DNA of 9,688 bases from an uncultured Collinsella sp. (GTDB lineage Bacteria > Actinomycetota > Coriobacteriia > Coriobacteriales > Coriobacteriaceae): contig CABUUE010000045.1 of the NCBI GenBank assembly GCA_902494685.1, positions 1 to 9,688 on the forward strand, given 5' to 3'. Below, piece after piece: positions 6,102 through 9,688 of the stretch (position 1 is the first letter of the stretch; each line of letters begins with the position of its first letter). Made by a program: the position numbers and the translations under genes. The notes under the pieces were generated by a model, which did not search any database, was not told where the DNA came from, and saw nothing but the letters and a program-made list of their open reading frames with translations.

Positions 6102-6481
6102 GGTTAACCCCCGGCTGCTCAATTGTCTGGAATTCCATTTTAATAAAGAACCAGTCTCAATATCGAAGCCAGGCTCGAAATGTTGCCAATTCGACCCCAG
6201 CCGTCCACATCACGCCGCGATTTTGAGCCGCATGGACCAGAAGGAACGCGCGCAACGCCACTTCCTTGATGGGCATCCCGATGCGAACGCGCCCGGCAAG
6301 CATTAACTGCTCGCCGGGCGCCTTGGTCAGGAGGCTATGAGGATGAGCACGCGAAATTCACAGCGGTCAGGCCCGCCCCCTAAGGGCCTGAGGTGCTCAA
6401 GATTGGGGGCGACAAGCCCGACGAAGCGTACTTAGGTACGCGAGGAGGGTTGGAGCCCCAAGGTTGAGCGCCTCAGTGCCC
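6102..6481. other. 380-bp intergenic region with hairpins and possible tiny ORFs
   Basis: This region separates the glucosidase stop codon from the regulator start. The part near 6120-6190 is AT-richer and probably holds the regulator's promoter, but I could not fix good boxes. A 9-bp inverted repeat GCGCCCGGC / GCCGGGCGC (6289-6297, 6313-6321) and a long inverted repeat (6379-6486) follow. Two short plus-strand frames, 6232-6306 and 6337-6435, are noted under findings; neither is firm enough to call as a gene. Confidence 0.5.
6289..6321. repeat. GC-rich 9-bp inverted repeat
   Basis: GCGCCCGGC (6289-6297) pairs perfectly with GCCGGGCGC (6313-6321) across a 15-nt loop that has its own AGC...GCT pair. 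No T-run follows on either strand, so it is not a standard intrinsic terminator. It may protect or delimit the 3' end of the glucosidase transcript. Confidence 0.5.
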
Positions 6482-6486
6482 TTAGG
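6379..6486 (-). repeat. Long inverted repeat starting at the glucosidase stop codon
   Basis: Two 32-nt arms (6379-6410 and 6455-6486) are imperfect reverse complements. They share CCCTTAGG, CCTCAG, GAGC and GCCCC blocks, with one single-base slip near each end and a few substitutions. The 44-nt middle carries a perfect small hairpin GCGTAC-TTAG-GTACGC (6426-6441). The right arm includes the last codons and TAA of the glucosidase gene, so the gene end is built into the stem. It is probably a dispersed structured element or an mRNA 3'-end structure. Confidence 0.7.
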
Positions 6487-7912
6487 ACAGGTCCTCACCG
6501 TTCGTTTCGATGACATGCTTGTACCAGTCGAAGCTCTTCTTTTTGGAGCGCTTGAGGGTGCCGTTGCCCGCATCATCGCGGTCCACATAGATAAAGCCAT
6601 AGCGCTTGGACATCTCGCCCGTGCCGGCAGACACCAGGTCGATCGGGCCCCAGGTGGTGTAGCCCAGCAGGTCAACGCCGTCCTCGGTCACCGCATCGCG
6701 CATCGCGGCGATATGCTGGCGCAGGTAGTCGATACGGTAGTCGTCGTTGATGGAGCCATCCTCCTCGACAACATCCTTGGCGCCCAGGCCGTTCTCGACC
6801 ACAAACAGCGGCTTCTGATAACGGTCGTACAGATCGTTGAGCGTAATACGGAAGCCCAGCGGATCGATGGCCCAGCCCCACTGGCTCTCCTGCAGGTAGG
6901 GGTTCTTGGCGCCGGCGAAGGCGTTGCCCTGGGTGCGCTCGACATCGGGGTTATCGGCACCGGCGGAGCAACGGGCGCTGTAATAGCTAAAGCTGATGAA
7001 ATCGACGGTGTTGGCGGCCAGGATCTCGCGGTCCTCGTCCGTCATGCCCACATCGATACCCAGACGCTCGAGCTTCTTGACGGCATAGGCCGGGTAGTAG
7101 CCACGGCTCTGAACGTCGACGAAGAAGTAATTGTCCTGATTGTCGAGCTGCGCCTGGCGCACATCGCCCGGACGACAGCTGTAGGGGTAGTAGCTACCTG
7201 CGGCGAGCATGCAGCCAATCTTGACCTCGGGGGCGATCTCGTGGGCAATCTTGGTTGCCCAAGCGCTGGCGACGAGCTCGTTGTGAGCGGCCAGGTACTC
7301 GACGGCCTCCTTGTTCTCGCCCTCCTCAAAGACCAGACCGGCACCCATAAACGGCAGGTGCAAGATCATATTGATCTCGTTGAAGGTGAGCCAGTACTTC
7401 ACCAGACCCTTGTAGCGGGTAAAGATCGTGGTCGCGAGGTTCTTGTAGAAGTCGATGAGCTTGCGGTTGCGCCAGCCGCCGTACTCCTTGATGAGGTGAA
7501 TCGGGCAGTCGAAGTGCGTGATAGTCACGAGCGGCTCGATACCGTGCGCCTGACACTCACGGAACACGTCCTCGTAGAAGGCCAGGCCAGCCTCATTGGG
7601 CTCGGTCTCGTCACCGTTGGGGAAGATGCGGGTCCAAGCCAGGCTCATACGGAAGGTCTTAAAGCCCATCTCGGCAAAGAGGGCGATGTCCTCCTTGTAG
7701 TGGTGATAGAAATCGATGCCGGTCTGCGCGGGATAGTAATAGCCGTCCTCGAAGTCGAGCATTTTACGCTGGCCAGAGACCACCGCATAGCGCTCGGGGC
7801 CGTGCGGAGCCACGTCCACGTTGGCAAGGCCGCGGCCGTCCACGTTATAGGCGCCCTCGCACTGGTTGGCAGCCGTCGCGCCGCCCCACAGGAAGTCATT
7901 ACGGAAAGCCAT
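6482..7912 (-). CDS. 6-phospho-beta-glucosidase (GH1)
   Basis: This 476-residue glycoside hydrolase family 1 enzyme should split 6-phospho-beta-glucosides such as phospho-cellobiose or phospho-arbutin, brought in by a beta-glucoside PTS, into glucose 6-phosphate and the aglycone or sugar. The protein has full family length. It opens with the N-terminal signature FLWGGATAANQCEGAY; the acid/base glutamate is Glu179 in TFNEIN and the nucleophile is Glu373 in VVENGLG. The phosphate-binding motif S-K-x-Y (Ser435, Lys436, Tyr438 in MSKRYGFIYVD) separates it from ordinary beta-glucosidases. ATG at 7912 has AAAGG seven bases upstream. The gene is alone, with no permease or BglG-type antiterminator in the window. 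Substrate choice among beta-glucosides, or phospho-beta-galactosides, is not settled by sequence. Confidence 0.94.
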   Translation of the reverse strand: MAFRNDFLWGGATAANQCEGAYNVDGRGLANVDVAPHGPERYAVVSGQRKMLDFEDGYYYPAQTGIDFYHHYKEDIALFAEMGFKTFRMSLAWTRIFPNGDETEPNEAGLAFYEDVFRECQAHGIEPLVTITHFDCPIHLIKEYGGWRNRKLIDFYKNLATTIFTRYKGLVKYWLTFNEINMILHLPFMGAGLVFEEGENKEAVEYLAAHNELVASAWATKIAHEIAPEVKIGCMLAAGSYYPYSCRPGDVRQAQLDNQDNYFFVDVQSRGYYPAYAVKKLERLGIDVGMTDEDREILAANTVDFISFSYYSARCSAGADNPDVERTQGNAFAGAKNPYLQESQWGWAIDPLGFRITLNDLYDRYQKPLFVVENGLGAKDVVEEDGSINDDYRIDYLRQHIAAMRDAVTEDGVDLLGYTTWGPIDLVSAGTGEMSKRYGFIYVDRDDAGNGTLKRSKKKSFDWYKHVIETNGEDLS

Positions 7913-7936
7913 GCATCAATCCTTTCGCACGCTGTT

Positions 7937-7964
7937 GTCATAGGCTCAGTATCCCTGCAAACAA
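7937..7964 (-). promoter_or_regulatory. Candidate promoter of the glucosidase gene
   Basis: On the minus strand TTGTTT (7959-7964, three of six matches) and TATGAC (7937-7942, four of six) are separated by 16 bp, 25 bases upstream of the start codon. The boxes overlap the gene-proximal edge of element E2. A very short leader would result, leaving no room for a BglG/LicT-type antiterminator hairpin. Confidence 0.4.
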
Positions 7965-8051
7965 CGTGTCGCTCAACGGCAACGACGTAGGCCGATACTT
8001 CTTTTCGCGCGCGGGTGCTCGGCAACCGCCCCGTCTGACACTTTTTGATAC
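7944..8051. repeat. ~108-bp element E2, upstream of the glucosidase gene
   Basis: This is the partner of E1 at 1802-1910, with the same block order: CAGTATC, CCTGCA, CCGATACTTCTTTTCGC, CCGCCCCGTC, TGACACTT, TGATACC. The length matches E1 to about one base despite clear sequence drift. Here it touches the gene's candidate promoter, whereas E1 lies further from the EIIA promoter. It may be a shared control site or a dispersed repeat. Confidence 0.6.
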
Positions 8052-8064
8052 CCGCCCGCCCAAT

Positions 8065-8097
8065 CCACCACAAAGGGGACAGGCACCTTTGTGGTGG
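8065..8097. repeat. GGGGACAG palindromic repeat left of the ATPase gene
   Basis: A perfect 12-bp inverted repeat (CCACCACAAAGG at 8065-8076, its complement at 8086-8097) has the core GGGGACAGGCACC. A decayed copy in the same orientation follows the ATPase gene at 9486-9522, and a lone inverted core CTGTCCCC lies at 8176-8183. GGGGACAG-type palindromes resemble the REP sequences handled by REP-associated (TnpA_REP/RAYT) transposases, though no such transposase is in the window. Confidence 0.75.
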
Positions 8098-8105
8098 TTG
8101 GGGGC

Positions 8106-8250
8106 GGTTTGTCTCGATCTGTAACAGGTAGGCCGCCAAAACCGGGCCTGGTGTTACAGATCGAGATTGTTCGGTCTGTCCCCTACGGTTTGTCTAAATC
8201 TGTAACAAGTAGAGACGATTTAGCCCGCTAGATGTTACAGATCGAGATGG
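8106..8250. repeat. Two tandem ATCTGTAACA palindromes
   Basis: Unit 1 has perfect 15-bp arms TCTCGATCTGTAACA (8112-8126) and its complement (8152-8166). Unit 2 has arms at 8193-8207 and 8233-8247 with two mismatches. Both begin with GGTTTGTCT, and they repeat with an 81-bp period. The right arms are identical, while the left arm of unit 2 has drifted (TCTAAATCTGTAACA). The enclosed 25 bp differ. A lone CTGTCCCC core sits between the units. These are REP-like elements unlike the ones around the Fic gene. Confidence 0.8.
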
Positions 8251-8256
8251 AAGATT

Positions 8257-8319
8257 CTAGTCGCAGGCGATGTCGAGGTTCTTGCCGATGAGGCCTACGT
8301 AGCCGCCCTCGCTCAGCAA
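8257..8319 (-). pseudogene. Possible orphan C-terminal gene remnant
   Basis: Read on the minus strand, 20 codons of typical local usage (GGC, ATC, AAC, CTC, GAC) end in TAG. They give a peptide containing GGYVGLIGKNLDIACD, which looks like the end of a real enzyme rather than chance. No start codon or ribosome site precedes it; further upstream the frame enters the purine-rich leader of the ATPase gene. It may be the tail left behind when the ATPase module was inserted. I could not identify the parent family. Confidence 0.35.
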
Positions 8320-8331
8320 TTCATTTGACTG

Positions 8332-8372
8332 AATAGGAAAGAAAGGAAAAAATAGGAAAAAAAGGAAAGGAG
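8332..8372 (+). promoter_or_regulatory. Purine-rich tandem leader of the ATPase gene
   Basis: Two 18-bp direct repeats of AATAGGAAARAAAGGAAA (8332-8349 and 8351-8368, one mismatch, 19-bp period) are almost pure A and G. They run into AAAGGAG (8366-8372), four bases before the start codon. Each repeat carries AGGAAA and AAAGGA, so the leader offers several Shine-Dalgarno-like sites. A T-free leader of this kind should be unstructured and well translated, and its A-runs are prone to slippage. Confidence 0.6.
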
Positions 8373-8376
8373 ACTT

Positions 8377-9483
8377 ATGACTGAAACCATCTTCTCCCCC
8401 TCATTTGGAAATCGCCCGTCCTATCTGGTGGGTCGCGGGAACGTGATTTCGACATTCATCTCCGGTCTTGAGCAGGAGCCGGGCAATCGAGACCGAGCCA
8501 TGCTCATGCTCGGCCAGCGAGGCAGCGGCAAGACGGTTCTTCTGTGGGAACTTGCCGACCGCGCACGCAAGCTTGGCTTTGTTGTCGCCACGCCTACCGT
8601 AGCCTCCGAGGATATGCTCGAGCGCATTGTTGAGAAAATCCAAGAAGCAGGCGAGCCTTATGTCAGCAAGCATCATCTCCCCAAACTTTCTGGCGGCAGC
8701 TTGAGCGTCTTCGGCTTCTCAGCCGGTCTTGAGTTCACACGCGATGTGCAGGAGACCAAGAGTTTCCAGTTCAAACTCACACAGCTGGCGCGCAAGCTGA
8801 CCGAGCAGGGGCACGGCATCCTCATCCTTATCGATGAGCTCCAAGCTAATTCACCTGAGATTAGACAGCTCGTCACCACCTACCAAGAGCTGGTCGGTGA
8901 GGGGCTCAACGTCGCGCTTGTTATGGCTGGCCTTCCGGGAGCAGTTTCGGCGACGCTCAACGACCGCGTGCTGACATTTCTCAACCGCGCACGCAAGGTC
9001 GCGCTCGATCCGCTTTCGGTCGGAGACGTCGACGCCTATTATCAGCGGGCTTTCGATGAGCTCGGCCTTGATATTCCAAGCGATCTTCGCCTCTACGCCG
9101 CTCGCGCAACCCAAGGCTCGCCCTATATGCTGCAACTCATCGGCTATAACATCGCCAATCGCTGCAATGCAGGAGAACGCGCGACGCAAGAGCTCATCGA
9201 TGGAGCCATCGATGCGTCGAAGGCCGATTTCGAAAACGACGTCTGTGAGACGACGCTCGCCGCGCTATCGGACCAAGACGTCGCGTTTCTCGCCGCAATG
9301 GCTGACGACGAAAACGCTGCGTCACGCATTTCTGACGTAGCGGAGCGCATGTCGGTCACACCCGACTATGCGCAAAAGTATCGCCGTCGCCTCATCGACG
9401 CCGGCGTTATCGAACAGGCGCGCCGCGGTTACGTGCGCTTCGCTGTTCCGTATATGGCTGACTATCTGCGCGGCCAGCTCTAG
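8377..9483 (+). CDS. P-loop ATPase with C-terminal winged helix
   Basis: This encodes a 368-residue protein of the AAA/archaeal-ATPase type. The Walker A motif is GQRGSGKT (46-53, Lys52, Thr53) and Walker B is ILILIDEL (147-155, with Asp153 and Glu154). A sensor-1-like strand (VALVMAGLPG, 179-188) and a late TQGSPYMLQLIGYNI segment (246-259) follow, as in Orc/Cdc6-like and STAND-related ATPases. A winged helix occupies about 296-365 (ISDVAERMSVTPDYAQKYRRRLIDAG), suggesting DNA binding. There are no membrane segments or nuclease motifs. ATG at 8377 begins the conserved-looking N-terminus and has GGAG at 8369-8372. The gene is solitary and bracketed by related palindromic repeats beside an IS3 end, marking it as accessory. 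Its role is unknown: replication or segregation factor, regulator, or a defence ATPase are all possible. Confidence 0.88.
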   Translation: MTETIFSPSFGNRPSYLVGRGNVISTFISGLEQEPGNRDRAMLMLGQRGSGKTVLLWELADRARKLGFVVATPTVASEDMLERIVEKIQEAGEPYVSKHHLPKLSGGSLSVFGFSAGLEFTRDVQETKSFQFKLTQLARKLTEQGHGILILIDELQANSPEIRQLVTTYQELVGEGLNVALVMAGLPGAVSATLNDRVLTFLNRARKVALDPLSVGDVDAYYQRAFDELGLDIPSDLRLYAARATQGSPYMLQLIGYNIANRCNAGERATQELIDGAIDASKADFENDVCETTLAALSDQDVAFLAAMADDENAASRISDVAERMSVTPDYAQKYRRRLIDAGVIEQARRGYVRFAVPYMADYLRGQL

Positions 9484-9485
9484 AC

Positions 9486-9522
9486 AACCACCGCGATGGG
9501 GACAGACACCTTTGTGGCGGTT
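9486..9522. repeat. GGGGACAG repeat right of the ATPase gene
   Basis: This begins three bases after the ATPase stop codon and aligns without gaps, over its first part, to 8065-8100 (CCACCRCRAWGGGGACAG then CACCTTTGTGG). The orientation is the same as the left copy. Several arm bases have changed without compensation, so the inverted repeat is now weak. With the left copy it frames the ATPase gene as a direct-repeat pair. Confidence 0.7.
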
Positions 9523-9535
9523 TGGACGGTTGCGG

Positions 9536-9688
9536 TGAAATAGTTCCTGTTTTCCGGTCCGCGGCGCCTAAAGGGGGTGCGGACGATTTCTTGGACCGCG
9601 CCTAGGCGTATCCAAGCTTCCTGCGGTACTCCATCGGGCTCAGCCACCCGAGGGACTTCTTGATCCGCTCCTCACGATAGTACACGAG
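9536..9688 (-). mobile_element. IS3-family insertion sequence, right end (partial)
   Basis: The terminal part of an insertion sequence runs off the window. The transposase C-terminus (9602-9688) is followed by about 65 bp of untranslated end. The proposed outer tip begins TGAAATAGTTCC at 9536, matching the 5'-TG tip usual for IS3-family inverted repeats. The other end is outside the window, so the tip and any target duplication cannot be confirmed. Confidence 0.6.
9602..9688 (-). CDS. IS3-family transposase OrfB, C-terminal fragment
   Basis: The last 28 codons of a transposase are visible, ending in TAG at 9602-9604; the rest lies beyond the window. The peptide YYREERIKKSLGWLSPMEYRR is the classic C-terminus of IS3-family DDE integrase-type transposases (consensus like YN-ERIK--L--LSP-EYR). 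These proteins cut and join the element's ends and are usually made by frameshifting between orfA and orfB. The catalytic Asp and Glu residues lie in the missing part, so intactness is unknown. Confidence 0.9.
   Translation of the reverse strand, partial: LVYYREERIKKSLGWLSPMEYRRKLGYA

Noticed and set aside
6464..7990. 508-codon plus-strand open frame opposite the glucosidase gene
   Set aside because: It is a shadow of a complete GH1 gene with all catalytic motifs on the other strand.

Overview
The window looks like a Coriobacteriia chromosome, most probably Collinsella or a close relative. This rests on moderately high GC in the core genes, a LuxR-type regulator with about 12 membrane segments of the kind abundant in gut Coriobacteria, a stand-alone PTS EIIA, a GH1 6-phospho-beta-glucosidase, and intergenic regions packed with palindromic repeats. 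Genus assignment is inference; no 16S or other marker gene is present.

Layout. The resident genes are all on the minus strand, read from right to left: a GH1 6-phospho-beta-glucosidase (6482-7912), a membrane LuxR-family regulator (4557-6101), pyrE (3756-4436), a PTS EIIA-Glc-type protein (1111-1647) and a small lipoprotein (317-874). The two complete plus-strand genes are single-gene insertions: a class II Fic AMPylase with a C-terminal winged helix (2230-3402) and a P-loop AAA-type ATPase with a C-terminal winged helix (8377-9483). The right edge cuts into the C-terminus of an IS3-family transposase on the minus strand.

Function. The EIIA and the phospho-beta-glucosidase belong to phosphotransferase sugar uptake: EIIA relays phosphate to a sugar permease, and the GH1 enzyme hydrolyses the imported phospho-disaccharide. 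The two genes are about 6 kb apart, yet a diverged ~108-bp element lies upstream of both. PyrE makes OMP in pyrimidine synthesis. The Fic protein probably modifies a target by AMPylation and carries its own inhibitory helix motif; four copies of a TAATAACKA motif at its promoter suggest autoregulation.

Intergenic structure is the most notable content. (1) The Fic gene lies between two same-orientation copies of a palindromic repeat with GTGGATAATCTCCC arms. (2) The ATPase gene lies between two same-orientation copies of a different repeat with a GGGGACAG core, with two tandem ATCTGTAACA palindromes on its upstream side. (3) A ~200-250 bp structured element follows the stop codons of both the lipoprotein and pyrE. 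Its stems differ in sequence between the copies but stay complementary, and it includes an intrinsic terminator. (4) A 32-nt imperfect inverted repeat begins at the stop codon of the glucosidase gene. Together these suggest that accessory genes enter intergenic sites built from dispersed palindromic repeats. I see no CRISPR array, no complete tRNA or rRNA gene, and no complete multi-gene defence operon.
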